A DNA stretch of 64,000 bases from Vibrio sp. Hep-1b-8 (GTDB lineage Bacteria > Pseudomonadota > Gammaproteobacteria > Enterobacterales > Vibrionaceae). The notes beneath the pieces are model-generated. The model was not told the origin of the DNA and did not search any database. It saw only the letters and a program-made list of their open reading frames with translations. Shown piece after piece: positions 1 through 9,285 of this stretch. Position numbers and translations under genes: made by a program. Location of the stretch: positions 1-64,000 of the forward strand of contig NZ_QEWN01000127.1 of NCBI RefSeq assembly GCF_006124995.1, read 5' to 3'. Within the stretch, counting starts at the first letter, position 1, and every line of letters begins with the position of its first letter.

Positions 1-1
1 C

Positions 2-292
2 ATCTTAGATGGTGCGGGATATCACCGCAGTGACTTAGTCAAAGATGCAGCGTTTGTCCTAAATATCGAACTACATTATCTTCCACCTTACAGTCCAAAC
101 CTCAACCCAATTGAGCGGCTTTGGAAGGTAATGAACGAGCAGTCGAGGAATAACGTTTACTTCAAAAATAAACGAGACTTCAAGGAAGCCATCGATCAAT
201 TTTTTACTGTGACTCTTCCAGAGATCGCAGGTTCACTGACGTCTCGAATCAATGATAATTTTCAGGTACTCAAGCCTGCATTTTCAAGTTGA
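2..292 (+). mobile_element. IS630-type transposase, C-terminal part (5' end outside window)
   Basis: The frame is open from the window edge to a TGA and gives about 96 residues. It contains LDGAGYH near the start and then YSPNLNPIERLW, the region around the third acidic residue of the DDE catalytic domain in IS630/Tc1-mariner transposases. The rest of the protein lies upstream of the window. The C-terminal end looks natural. I could not define the terminal inverted repeat of the element. It sits directly beyond the 3' end of the leftward Rhs operon, so the insertion may mark one edge of that region. Confidence 0.85.
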
Positions 293-344
293 TTGGGTAT
301 AGTCGTTATTTAGCTTACACACAGTTTTACGGCTTAAAAGTTAT

Positions 345-375
345 AGCTCAAGCATTTAGGTTAATTGCTTGAGCT
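345..375 (-). terminator. Hairpin terminator closing the Rhs operon
   Basis: AGCTCAAGCA and TGCTTGAGCT form a perfect 10-bp stem around an 11-base loop. On the minus strand it is followed by a T-containing stretch (ATAACTTTT). It lies about 45 bases past the stop of the last gene of the leftward operon. The T tract is imperfect. Confidence 0.55.
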
Positions 376-418
376 TGAGTATCGTTCAAGTTAAAGATAT
401 GTTACTGAACTATATGGT

Positions 419-1012
419 TTAGAATTTATATCGTCCACCAAAGCTAACCGTTGAAAGGTTCACTGCAATATCATCAGGTGCCGTATACATCATGCGATAC
501 CCTAAGTTTAAGACGAACCTCTCAAATTCATACCCTAACTCAACTCCTAAGCTGTGCCCTAAATCTGTAGAGTCACCACTTCCTGAAGGAAGGATGTTAC
601 TATCAACACTAGCATCTATTTTATATTGGCCAATACCAGCGACTGCGGCGATGTAAAAACCGTTATTCATTGGTTTGTAAATTGGTCTAATATTTACTGA
701 CAAAGAAGAAACACTAACCTCAGATCTTGCATAATTTCCTCTGTAAGATGAATAACGTTCTATATCTCCCATGTCAAAATACTCTCCTTCGAAGCTTACA
801 TTAAACTTCTCACTGACTGTCCATACATGCCCAAAACTCAGAGAAAACCCCGGCCCTAACTCTAACGTATTTGAAAGAACATCCAGATCAGTTGTACCGT
901 TGTATGTTGCCCCTAAGTAAGTATATTCTTTATTGGTTTTATCATCACTTGCCACCTCTTGTGCTAATAGCGTTGAGGAAAAAATAATTAAAGGTAATAA
1001 TAATATTTTCAT
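419..1012 (-). CDS. Outer membrane beta-barrel protein (OmpA-like/porin-type fold)
   Basis: The 197-residue product has a Sec signal peptide (MKILLLPLIIFSSTLLAQ). Alternating polar and hydrophobic strands follow, and it ends in GGRYKF, a C-terminal aromatic residue as used for BAM recognition. The pattern resembles the 8-strand beta-barrel family of OmpA-like proteins (for example LGVELGYEFERFVLNLGYRMMY would be two adjacent strands, written here only as a strand pair). It is the last gene of the leftward operon, about 140 bases after the small lipoprotein gene. Its role is unknown. The neighbours suggest a part in surface display or export of the Rhs protein, which is inference. It could also be an unrelated small porin. 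Confidence 0.7.
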   Translation of the reverse strand: MKILLLPLIIFSSTLLAQEVASDDKTNKEYTYLGATYNGTTDLDVLSNTLELGPGFSLSFGHVWTVSEKFNVSFEGEYFDMGDIERYSSYRGNYARSEVSVSSLSVNIRPIYKPMNNGFYIAAVAGIGQYKIDASVDSNILPSGSGDSTDLGHSLGVELGYEFERFVLNLGYRMMYTAPDDIAVNLSTVSFGGRYKF

Positions 1013-1153
1013 AAAAGTTACATCCTATTTAATATATGGAAAGTCTATTTTTTCAAACCGGAAGTAGTTATTGATTTATTTATTCAGCGTCTCCATTACT
1101 CACGATTATATTAATATCAAGAACTTCATGCTGTTATTTCCATTAATTGCAAC

Positions 1154-1357
1154 TTAGTTGAACGAGGTATCTTGCACATACCCATAAACCTCAGCATTGG
1201 AGGTGCTTGTTGCTGATAGTGTGAAGAACACGTGTAAATCAGATGCAGCATAATCACTACTGTAACGAGATACATTTGAGTCTGGATTTGAGGTGGCAGA
1301 GCTACCACCACCACAACCTGTAACTAGCATTAAAACTGACACATAGTATAATTTCAT
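1154..1357 (-). CDS. Small lipoprotein, 67 residues
   Basis: The N-terminus has Lys, a hydrophobic stretch and the lipobox LVTGC, followed by Gly-Gly-Gly-Ser-Ser, a typical flexible linker of outer membrane lipoproteins. The mature part is only about 50 residues and is Ser/Thr rich. The start lies 14 bases after the stop of the preceding 120-residue gene, so the two are co-transcribed. An Lnt-type acyltransferase is encoded at the start of the same operon. The C-terminus may be shortened, because the reading frame ends abruptly without an obvious domain. No family recognised. Confidence 0.6.
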   Translation of the reverse strand: MKLYYVSVLMLVTGCGGGSSATSNPDSNVSRYSSDYAASDLHVFFTLSATSTSNAEVYGYVQDTSFN

Positions 1358-1371
1358 AACATAATCTATTA

Positions 1372-1734
1372 TTACTCAGAAAGAGGGTAGAGATTGCGCC
1401 CATCACATTGAATCGACTTCACACTCTGATATTCATTAAAAACAAAGCTTTCGTTCTTAAAATAAACAACGCTGCACAAACGTTTATCTGTGATATCTGA
1501 GCTCATTAATGCCAAATAGCTTTCTCTATTCACTCTAACTCTTAACTTGATTCCCTTTACCGTTTGATAATATAAAGACACCCCACCGAATCGTTCGCTG
1601 TCTTCTCCTAAAAAAACCAGCTTAGTATCTACAGTTAATTCAGTTCCGTTTGTTTTATATGTTGTAAAAAAAAACCAAGTTGCTGCGAACATAACATATA
1701 TTGCCAAACCTCTAAGGCTTATGGCTGCTCTCAT
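1372..1734 (-). CDS. Small one-TM protein behind the Rhs gene; candidate immunity protein
   Basis: The 120-residue protein has one N-terminal membrane segment (about residues 8-26). The soluble, probably periplasmic domain is about 95 residues and contains two cysteines (CSVVYF and IQCDG). Its start lies inside the end of the Rhs gene, with a 23-base overlap, so translation is probably coupled. A small gene in this position after a polymorphic Rhs C-terminus is often the cognate immunity gene. That is the only reason for the suggestion, and no immunity family was recognised. Confidence 0.6.
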   Translation of the reverse strand: MRAAISLRGLAIYVMFAATWFFFTTYKTNGTELTVDTKLVFLGEDSERFGGVSLYYQTVKGIKLRVRVNRESYLALMSSDITDKRLCSVVYFKNESFVFNEYQSVKSIQCDGRNLYPLSE

Positions 1735-4700
1735 AAAGAATTACCCCAGTTCCCACCGCATCAATGGTGTTATCTAATGTTGTATAACCTTGCATAAAGT
1801 TTATTGTACCCTGCACGGACAACCCCAAACCGATTAAGTTTGTTAACTCAGAAGCATAAGGAACATTCATTTGAGTTAACCCCTGCTCAACAATATGTGG
1901 TTGTTGGTTCCATCTAGCGTCAATACTAGCAGCCGCCCATAGTGCTGGTGCACACCCAATTTTAGTGCCAGCAATACAATCAATGCTTCCCACTGTAACA
2001 GTTAAAGAGTCAACTGCTAGAGCCGGGCCTTCTTTTTTAAAGAACTCTACACTGTCTTTTGTAGCAGCATCATTAACTTCTTTTATGATTGTATTTGCTT
2101 CACTCATTTTCGCGATACCATTCATACCACGTAAGTCATTGTACAAGTAAACAGTAATCACACTAACAGCAGAACGCATCACCGCATCTCGGCTATTGGC
2201 ACCACTTGCTGCGGCCGCTATACCTGACACAATAATCATACCTCCAGCTTGAAGAGTTTGCGTTTGAACATTGTTATGAACAATTCCCCCACCAAGCTTA
2301 CCAATGACACCGCTGATAAAGCCTTGCTTGAAGCTACCACCTTGCAATTCATGGAAACCACCTTGAACCACACCATGAGCGAGGGGTAAAGCCGCTCCAA
2401 ACGGACTCGTTCCACCCGTCGCTCCATGCGCTACCCCATAAGTGATTCCCGCAGACAAACCGCCTATTATTCCCGCCTGAAGAGAATCGTCAAAATCCCC
2501 AGTAGTGATATAGGTTGTTGAGAATGAAGCGGTCGCACCACTCGCAGCTGCTTGTGCTATGGGTTGCAATCCAGCATATAACCCTGAAGCGGCATAACCA
2601 ATCGCAATTGCACCGACCACCATGCCAGCCATTTGGATTGCTGGGTTTTCAAAGGTTTGACTCACCACAAAGAACGCCATCGCAGCAGCCCACCACACCC
2701 AGTGCCCTGTTGGGTCAGTATATTTCAACGGGTTGTTATAGACGTAAGCATAGCGGTTGTAACTTTGGCTAAAGCTCGGCTCTGGCACGAACGTATCGGC
2801 ACTTAAGAAACGACCAATCACAGGGTCATACAAACGCGCGTTCATATTAATAAGACCACTGCTATTGCCAACATTTTCATGCCCAGTAAAGCCGCGCATT
2901 TCTGCGTTGGTAAACATTGGGGTTGCTTGCAACTCAGCAGAGGCGAGTAGCTCACCAAATGGCGTATAGCCACGCTCAATCTGCACTTGCCCGTTCGGGT
3001 CTGTAATGAGGTCAGCCGTACCGAGAGCATCACGATGGAAATAAGCTGTGCGGTCAATTTGTTTTTCGCTGCCAATTAACGTTTTGACATGCTCTGCAAC
3101 CGCTTGGTTATCGGCAAGGAAGCGGTGACGCATTATTGTCACGGTCTTACCACTGTTATCCGTTGATAATTCAAGCTGATATTCAGGACTAATGTAGTAT
3201 GTCGTCACGCCATTCGCGGTTTGTTTCACACGTTCACGTTCACTGCCATACTGATATTGCACGATATTGCCATTGTCGTTGATATGTCTAGCTTTGTTAA
3301 ACGAGTTCCAAGCAAGTGTACGGCCACGACCTGCCAGCATGTTGCCGTTGGCATCATAGGTATATCCGTTCGTTAACTGACCATTTGGATTGACTTCAAA
3401 GTCACCTTGATCGGTTTTATACGTCAAGTTGCCATAGACATCGTAACGATAGTCGCGCTCAATAGAGGAGACACTCTTGTTATCGCTGAAGTTCCACTGC
3501 GTTAGACGGTCAAAGTCATCATACTGGTAGTATTCAGATTGATTGCGTATCGCACTCACTTTACTTAACACATTACTGCGCTCGTCATAGGTATAATTGA
3601 TATCACGCAGATAGGTATCGCCCATGCCTGTAGTGATGCGTTGGACCGTACCACGAGAGCGGTCAATATCACGTCGAGTTAGTAGACCATTACCAAACAG
3701 TTCACCACCGATTCGACCGAAGTTATCACGGCTGGTCGCCACCCAAACAATTTCAGCCGTTTCATCCTCAAGACGCTGATCCATGATTTCTTGAAGCTCT
3801 GCCTCAGCCACCACTAAATCATCCAGCTCATCCGTTAAGTCAGATAAAAGGTCGGTTTGCGTTCTTGCAAGAGACGCATAGCTCTGAGCTTGCGTAATCA
3901 GCTCATCCGCCCTAGCTTCTGCGTTATCAGATAACGCTTGGTAATGATTCGCTTGGCTTTGTTTCTGATTTGCTTGCGCACGCTGGCGATTCGCAATGGC
4001 ATAATAATGGTCAGCCCAACGTTTATAGACTTGCGTTAAGTTAACCGATGAAGAAGGCCCTACAAAACAACCTGCTTTTAACTTGCCACTAGAAGGCCAA
4101 CAAAAATTATTCTGAACCATCCACAGAGGTACCCTCTCTGTATACACTTTTCGGGTTTTACAGTTTCCTTTCCAGTCTTTCTTCAGACAGCGATCATATT
4201 TATAATACGCATAACCGTTTTGAGTCTTGTAATGATTGAATATTGTCCCACTATACGCTGACCAATAGTAATTAGCTTTGGCACGATACCTATTTGCTCT
4301 CTGAATATTAATACTTGCACTTCTAAACAAAGACTGTGCACTGGCGCTTAGCTGATTCGCCGTGTTTTGATAGCTAGCACTTTGTGCAAATAACTGCTCT
4401 GCGGCTTGGCGAAGACGTTCAGATTCTTCAATGTAAAATTGGGCGCTTTGCTCTAGCTCGTAGGCCTGTGCCTCAAGTTCCATGATGCGCTCTGAGGTTT
4501 CCATCAGCGCAGTTTCAATTTGCAAATATTGGCTATCCCAAATGTCTGAGTAGGGAATACTCATTCGTTTGAGTAGGCCATTGACATCATAATCTTTATC
4601 CAGATTCATACCCGATGGGAAAATCACTCGACTTAGTCGGCCTTGCTCATTGTACTCATACTGAGTGGTGTAACTGGAGCCATCAATTGTTAAGGTCATA

Positions 4701-7700
4701 GACTCTGTTCGACCGAGGGCATCGTATGTGTAGCTGCGATTGCTGTTATCACTACTTGCGACATCAAGGCCACCTTTCAAGACTTGGTCATATTGCCACT
4801 GATTCACTCCATCAGGACGAGTTTCACCCGTTTTTCGGCCAAGTGCATCATAAGTAAAGGTGGTGTGTTGCCCCTTAGCATCTTGTTGCCAAACAAGCTC
4901 GCCCCAAGCGTTATGTCCGTACGTCCACACGCCCATTGCAGGGTCGTTCATTTGAGTTTTATAACCTAGCTGGTTATAAGTCAGCTCCGTCACCAAACCA
5001 TTGGTATCGGTTTTTGTTAGGTTCCCTACTGCGTCATAGGTATAGCGAACCGTCGATTGCCCATTTTCAGTAATTTGAACCGTCTGACCTAGGCCATTGG
5101 TTTGCTCGACTTTTTCAAACTGACCAGGACCAGTTATTGTCGCGGTTAAGCCTTGATAGTACGTTGTGGATACTAGGTCACCAACATCTTCTGTAGGCTG
5201 GGTTTGCCTAATTGGGCGACCTAAATCATCATAAGCGGTTTGCAACCAGAAAGTCGCATCGCCAGCGAAGTCGCCCTCAAAGTAAGGCATGGTTTCGCCC
5301 ACTTTTTGCCCCTTGGCATCATAAGCGATATCGACAATAACCGTTTTACCATCACCATTGAGTTGTGTCGTGCGAACTTCTCGGCCTAATCCATCGAAAT
5401 ACGTCGTTGACAGCCCGCCTTGCGAGGTTTGTGTCGTGACCATAAAGACACTGCGGTCACCGAGGGTTAATCCATGCTGGTCTAACCCTGCATCAGCACC
5501 ATCGCTCCACTCATACACCTGCGCAACCCAATTGCCGTCAGGAAGTGTTTTCTTCACTTCGCGACAATAATCATCATACTCAAAGCGTGTGACCAAACCA
5601 TTCGCATCGGTAATGCTCTGCGGCAGACCACATTGGTTGTCATAGGTGGTGCTCACAGTATGACCGAGTGCGTTTGTGTGTCTGGTCACTCGTCCATAGA
5701 CATCGTAAGCCGTTGCCGATTGTCTGGTTTCACCACTTCCCGTGGTTTGCTCTGAGGTTCTAAACCCTTTAGGGCTATAACCAAATCGAGTCGTTAATGC
5801 CAATGCATGTCCGGGCTCTAAAGTTTGTTCAACTAATGCGCCAGTATCAGCATCATAAGAGAAAGAGGTACGCCTTACTTGGGAGTCGTGACGGTTCGAT
5901 TTAGTGACATTGATATTAGTTGGTTTACCAATCAGCCAGCGCTGAGTGTCGTGTTGGTAGCGTGTTGTCGTGGTTTCAATGAATTGCCCTCCGTCACCAT
6001 CTTCAATGACTTTGGTAATCGTATCTGGGAAGTTAAGCACATCATAGCCACGGTATTGAGTCGTCGTATCGGTTAACAGGTTCGAGGATAAATCCCACGC
6101 CTTCTGGTTGGTTTCGACCAATTGAGGCCATGTTTGACCTGATACAGGTGCATTAACATCTTGATAAACAAAATGACTTTCTGCTACTTTGCGATTGTTA
6201 ATATTAGTTTCGGTTTTAGCGATATAAGGCACCCAGTCTCCGTGGTACGCAGTCGTACTAATCGACTTCGTTTTGCGTTCAACATCATGAGTCTGGATTT
6301 CACCAAATCCAAGTAGTCCCTTGTCCTTATGTGCGTGATAACCTTTATAGAGGTATTCAGTTCGATTAGTGCCACCAATAGCATTGTCTTGCTTGAGGGC
6401 TTTCACTACTTTGAAGTTTGGCGTTAAGCCAATGAGTCCTTGCGGTGGGGCTGCATTTTGAAACACCGAAGCATCGCCTGTCATGCCATACTCGAACTCA
6501 CTTTTTATCCCTAAGCCAGATGTCACAGATTTAAGTAGTGCTAATGGCTCAAACTCATAAGACAAACACGTTAATCCATCGATAGAGCGGTAACAATCGC
6601 CAAGTAGACCATCGCCATTCGCATCCACGCCTTTTTTAAACGGGCCGTAAATGTTATTGGAATACAAATAGTAAATGGTCGTCTTAATACCAAAGATTTT
6701 TTTTACATAGTTATCTGAATATGTAATGTCATCATCAAGAAGTTCAAGGTCTGCGTTTATCGTAGCGAGAAGTGTTGATTGATTAAAACGATCGCCATTA
6801 CCGTAGGCACAATACACTCGCTCTCCAGCGATGTAACAGAAATCGGCTAGCCCATCGCTGTTTCTATCAGATAGCATGATAGAGCCTTCAACTTGGGCAA
6901 CATTATTTTCTCTATCGTTAGAGACTTCAAAGTGGTCGCGTCCAAGAACCAAACGCGTTGTGGCAGTTTCAAAACCTTTGCCTGTATTTTGATGACAGAC
7001 ATAGTTATTCCCACTTCGATAACACAGTTCTGATAAACCATCACCACTGATATCCACCAAGTTCATGGTGCGTTGAAGTTGTTCGACCTTAGCCACATCT
7101 TGAAAGTATGGATCGAGATTAGGCTGTGGATCTGAGGGCAATTGACCACCTATCGGCAACTGATTAGCCCAGCGATCTGGTGCTTCAAATGACAGGTTCC
7201 CTTCCGACTTCTTGCCTAATGAGCAGTAAAAGTGACCATCAAGCCTTACCCCGCAAAGGTCTGCAAACCCATCTTTATTTATATCGATGAATTGGCTTTG
7301 TGGCATTTTTACAGGCTCTGGCGTGAAATCTAGAAAAAGAAATTTCATAGATTCATAGCTTTTTTCTAAAGGATAACCATGATTAATCAGCACATAGTCT
7401 GATGATAGGCCACTTCCGGTATTGTTCGCACACACCACACGGTTCGATTCAACGCGGCAAACATCCACCAATCCATCATTGTTGGCATCCAATAGGCGTA
7501 CCGCTTTATCAATCGTATAATTTCGGCTCCAGTAATGCCCAGAATCAAACGAGCGTCCATTGCGGTTTAATGCGCAGAAAAAGCCCGTTTCATTGAATGC
7601 ACAGACATCCTGAAAACTATCATCGTCGATATCCATTAGGCTGATGGATGCGTAGTTTTCTGCTTCTTCCCATGCACTACCTTGGAAATCACTGCTCCAT

Positions 7701-8761
7701 TTCACCGCACTGCCATAACGGCCATTACCTTCATTCAAGCCACAGTAGAGGCCGTCTTTTAAATAACAAATATCACTCAAACCATCTCGATTGATGTCGC
7801 CAGCAACAAAGCCTTTAAACTCACCCAGGCGGTAGAGCGTTTTTTGCTCCGGCTCACTACCGGCATAAGGGTTACTTTCCCACTCAAAGGTATGAGCAGG
7901 CATACATTCCTCATCCGAGCCACACACTCGCAAGCTATTTAAACGTGTCAGTTCAATGCCTTGAGAGTTCACTTCACCATAGGTGAATTCAATGCGGCGA
8001 AGCGCATGACCACTGCGGTTAATTTGAATATTATCGAGCTTTTGTGCCAATGTTTGTTTCTGACCAAACCGATAGGAAGAGAGGACATCAGGGCGATTGA
8101 CGTAATTAAAGTTAAGGCTTACATCTGCGTATTGGATTTTATCAAGATAATGTTGACCTTGGTGAGTTCGGTACCGATAGTCGATACCATTATTAAATCG
8201 GTCAGATTGCTGAGAAATAAACCATTCGAGCCCATGACCATCAACCGTAAGTTGTGCGTCTTCTCTTGAACCGTATCGGGTCACATAACCATCTGCGGAA
8301 TAAATCGTCCAACTATCAGGCCCCGAAGTCAGGCTGCCGTTTGCAACTACCTTAGTTTGCCAACCTCCCTTAGTGCGGTATTCACTGCCATTTTTACCTA
8401 ACTGCCCCGAGACTAGGAAAAGCCTTTTGCCATCCAAACAGTAGACATCGGTATCATCAAAACGGAGCCCACTGTTGACATCATCATCTTGTTCATTTCG
8501 GCTACAGCGAGTGATGCTAGATAAGCCATCCAAACTCACTCCTAAGCCTAGTGGCCCATTCCCTGAGCCCTGTTGATAACTGACAGACAAAGAAGGGACA
8601 AGCTCATTGACGCCACTCGGTAACTGCAAATCAACTTGATAACCTGATTTTCCTTGAGAAACAAATGCACTACCACTGAGTTCCCCCACAGAAGAGGAAA
8701 GAGAAGGGAGGGAGAAACAAGAGAGTGCAACGATACATAAGCTCGATTTAATTCTCATCAT
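1712..8761 (-). CDS. Giant SpvB/TcdB/RHS-repeat exported protein with unrecognised C-terminal region
   Basis: The product has 2349 residues. A signal sequence (MMRIKSSLCIVALSCFSLPS) is followed by an SpvB-like N-terminal domain (about 30-300). About residues 320-720 hold seven repeats of the type D-x-[DN]-x-D-[GS] with a Cys pair spaced C-x7-9-C. A TcdB middle-type segment lies around 735-800 (LLKSVTSGLGIKSEFEYG), and YD/RHS repeats from about 950. A helical insertion of about 260 residues (1410-1670) breaks the RHS part. The RHS core then ends with YDPVIGRFLSADTF and DPTGHW near residue 2020. The last 330 residues start with a Gly/Ala-rich hydrophobic stretch and finish in a domain I do not recognise. 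The start codon overlaps the upstream stop (ATGA). Tc-toxin B/C and Rhs proteins build a hollow shell that encloses a C-terminal toxin. A similar use here is inference. Confidence 0.9.
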   Translation of the reverse strand: MMRIKSSLCIVALSCFSLPSLSSSVGELSGSAFVSQGKSGYQVDLQLPSGVNELVPSLSVSYQQGSGNGPLGLGVSLDGLSSITRCSRNEQDDDVNSGLRFDDTDVYCLDGKRLFLVSGQLGKNGSEYRTKGGWQTKVVANGSLTSGPDSWTIYSADGYVTRYGSREDAQLTVDGHGLEWFISQQSDRFNNGIDYRYRTHQGQHYLDKIQYADVSLNFNYVNRPDVLSSYRFGQKQTLAQKLDNIQINRSGHALRRIEFTYGEVNSQGIELTRLNSLRVCGSDEECMPAHTFEWESNPYAGSEPEQKTLYRLGEFKGFVAGDINRDGLSDICYLKDGLYCGLNEGNGRYGSAVKWSSDFQGSAWEEAENYASISLMDIDDDSFQDVCAFNETGFFCALNRNGRSFDSGHYWSRNYTIDKAVRLLDANNDGLVDVCRVESNRVVCANNTGSGLSSDYVLINHGYPLEKSYESMKFLFLDFTPEPVKMPQSQFIDINKDGFADLCGVRLDGHFYCSLGKKSEGNLSFEAPDRWANQLPIGGQLPSDPQPNLDPYFQDVAKVEQLQRTMNLVDISGDGLSELCYRSGNNYVCHQNTGKGFETATTRLVLGRDHFEVSNDRENNVAQVEGSIMLSDRNSDGLADFCYIAGERVYCAYGNGDRFNQSTLLATINADLELLDDDITYSDNYVKKIFGIKTTIYYLYSNNIYGPFKKGVDANGDGLLGDCYRSIDGLTCLSYEFEPLALLKSVTSGLGIKSEFEYGMTGDASVFQNAAPPQGLIGLTPNFKVVKALKQDNAIGGTNRTEYLYKGYHAHKDKGLLGFGEIQTHDVERKTKSISTTAYHGDWVPYIAKTETNINNRKVAESHFVYQDVNAPVSGQTWPQLVETNQKAWDLSSNLLTDTTTQYRGYDVLNFPDTITKVIEDGDGGQFIETTTTRYQHDTQRWLIGKPTNINVTKSNRHDSQVRRTSFSYDADTGALVEQTLEPGHALALTTRFGYSPKGFRTSEQTTGSGETRQSATAYDVYGRVTRHTNALGHTVSTTYDNQCGLPQSITDANGLVTRFEYDDYCREVKKTLPDGNWVAQVYEWSDGADAGLDQHGLTLGDRSVFMVTTQTSQGGLSTTYFDGLGREVRTTQLNGDGKTVIVDIAYDAKGQKVGETMPYFEGDFAGDATFWLQTAYDDLGRPIRQTQPTEDVGDLVSTTYYQGLTATITGPGQFEKVEQTNGLGQTVQITENGQSTVRYTYDAVGNLTKTDTNGLVTELTYNQLGYKTQMNDPAMGVWTYGHNAWGELVWQQDAKGQHTTFTYDALGRKTGETRPDGVNQWQYDQVLKGGLDVASSDNSNRSYTYDALGRTESMTLTIDGSSYTTQYEYNEQGRLSRVIFPSGMNLDKDYDVNGLLKRMSIPYSDIWDSQYLQIETALMETSERIMELEAQAYELEQSAQFYIEESERLRQAAEQLFAQSASYQNTANQLSASAQSLFRSASINIQRANRYRAKANYYWSAYSGTIFNHYKTQNGYAYYKYDRCLKKDWKGNCKTRKVYTERVPLWMVQNNFCWPSSGKLKAGCFVGPSSSVNLTQVYKRWADHYYAIANRQRAQANQKQSQANHYQALSDNAEARADELITQAQSYASLARTQTDLLSDLTDELDDLVVAEAELQEIMDQRLEDETAEIVWVATSRDNFGRIGGELFGNGLLTRRDIDRSRGTVQRITTGMGDTYLRDINYTYDERSNVLSKVSAIRNQSEYYQYDDFDRLTQWNFSDNKSVSSIERDYRYDVYGNLTYKTDQGDFEVNPNGQLTNGYTYDANGNMLAGRGRTLAWNSFNKARHINDNGNIVQYQYGSERERVKQTANGVTTYYISPEYQLELSTDNSGKTVTIMRHRFLADNQAVAEHVKTLIGSEKQIDRTAYFHRDALGTADLITDPNGQVQIERGYTPFGELLASAELQATPMFTNAEMRGFTGHENVGNSSGLINMNARLYDPVIGRFLSADTFVPEPSFSQSYNRYAYVYNNPLKYTDPTGHWVWWAAAMAFFVVSQTFENPAIQMAGMVVGAIAIGYAASGLYAGLQPIAQAAASGATASFSTTYITTGDFDDSLQAGIIGGLSAGITYGVAHGATGGTSPFGAALPLAHGVVQGGFHELQGGSFKQGFISGVIGKLGGGIVHNNVQTQTLQAGGMIIVSGIAAAASGANSRDAVMRSAVSVITVYLYNDLRGMNGIAKMSEANTIIKEVNDAATKDSVEFFKKEGPALAVDSLTVTVGSIDCIAGTKIGCAPALWAAASIDARWNQQPHIVEQGLTQMNVPYASELTNLIGLGLSVQGTINFMQGYTTLDNTIDAVGTGVILYESSHKP

Positions 8762-9285
8762 AACGACTCCTTGTTGTTACCCAAATTGTTAAATCGTTGT
8801 TCAATATCGATAAGATCGTCTTCGACCTCAATCACTTGCTTTTCAATTGCTTGAACTTGAGTTGACGGCGTATCAGGAGTCAGTAATACAGGGTCGTAGG
8901 TGAATACAATGCCCTCTTGCTCAAGCTCTGACAAAATCATACTCGCTTTAGCCAATACCAATTCAGGGGACTCTTCTTCAGATTGAGCTATCACCGTCTC
9001 TTCATCTAACTGACGTTTAGCATCAGCAATATCTTGGTTAAACGTGTCCAGCTCTGCCAGCATCTGAGCTTCAATGCGCTCGCTTTGAGACTCAAAGTCA
9101 TGGCTCGACTCAGTGAGTGCTATGGTTGATGAATCTGACGCACTCCCCATATCTGGAGAAGAAGAGCTTGCGACAGGCGTGCCTATTCTCTGAGTATGTA
9201 CCGATTTATCGTAGTTAAGGGCAACGATACCAATGCCGACAACAAGAGCAAAACCAGCCCCTGTCGTGAACCAACATTTAACCAT
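8758..9285 (-). CDS. One-TM protein with periplasmic coiled coil
   Basis: I chose the internal ATG at 9285 (MVKCWFTTGAGFAL...), because AAGGA lies about seven bases upstream. The longer reading would run far into the preceding gene. The 175-residue product has a membrane segment at about residues 8-24, a Ser-rich linker, and then acidic heptad-like helices (about 65-105 and 140-170). It overlaps the Lnt-like gene by 8 bases and the Rhs gene by 4 (ATGA), so the three are tightly coupled. A chaperone or membrane adaptor for the Rhs protein is possible. No family recognised. Confidence 0.7.
   Translation of the reverse strand: MVKCWFTTGAGFALVVGIGIVALNYDKSVHTQRIGTPVASSSSPDMGSASDSSTIALTESSHDFESQSERIEAQMLAELDTFNQDIADAKRQLDEETVIAQSEEESPELVLAKASMILSELEQEGIVFTYDPVLLTPDTPSTQVQAIEKQVIEVEDDLIDIEQRFNNLGNNKESL

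Noticed and set aside
1126..1314. 62-residue frame overlapping the small lipoprotein
   Set aside because: The lipoprotein frame has a proper signal peptide and lipobox. This one has neither start signal nor sensible composition.
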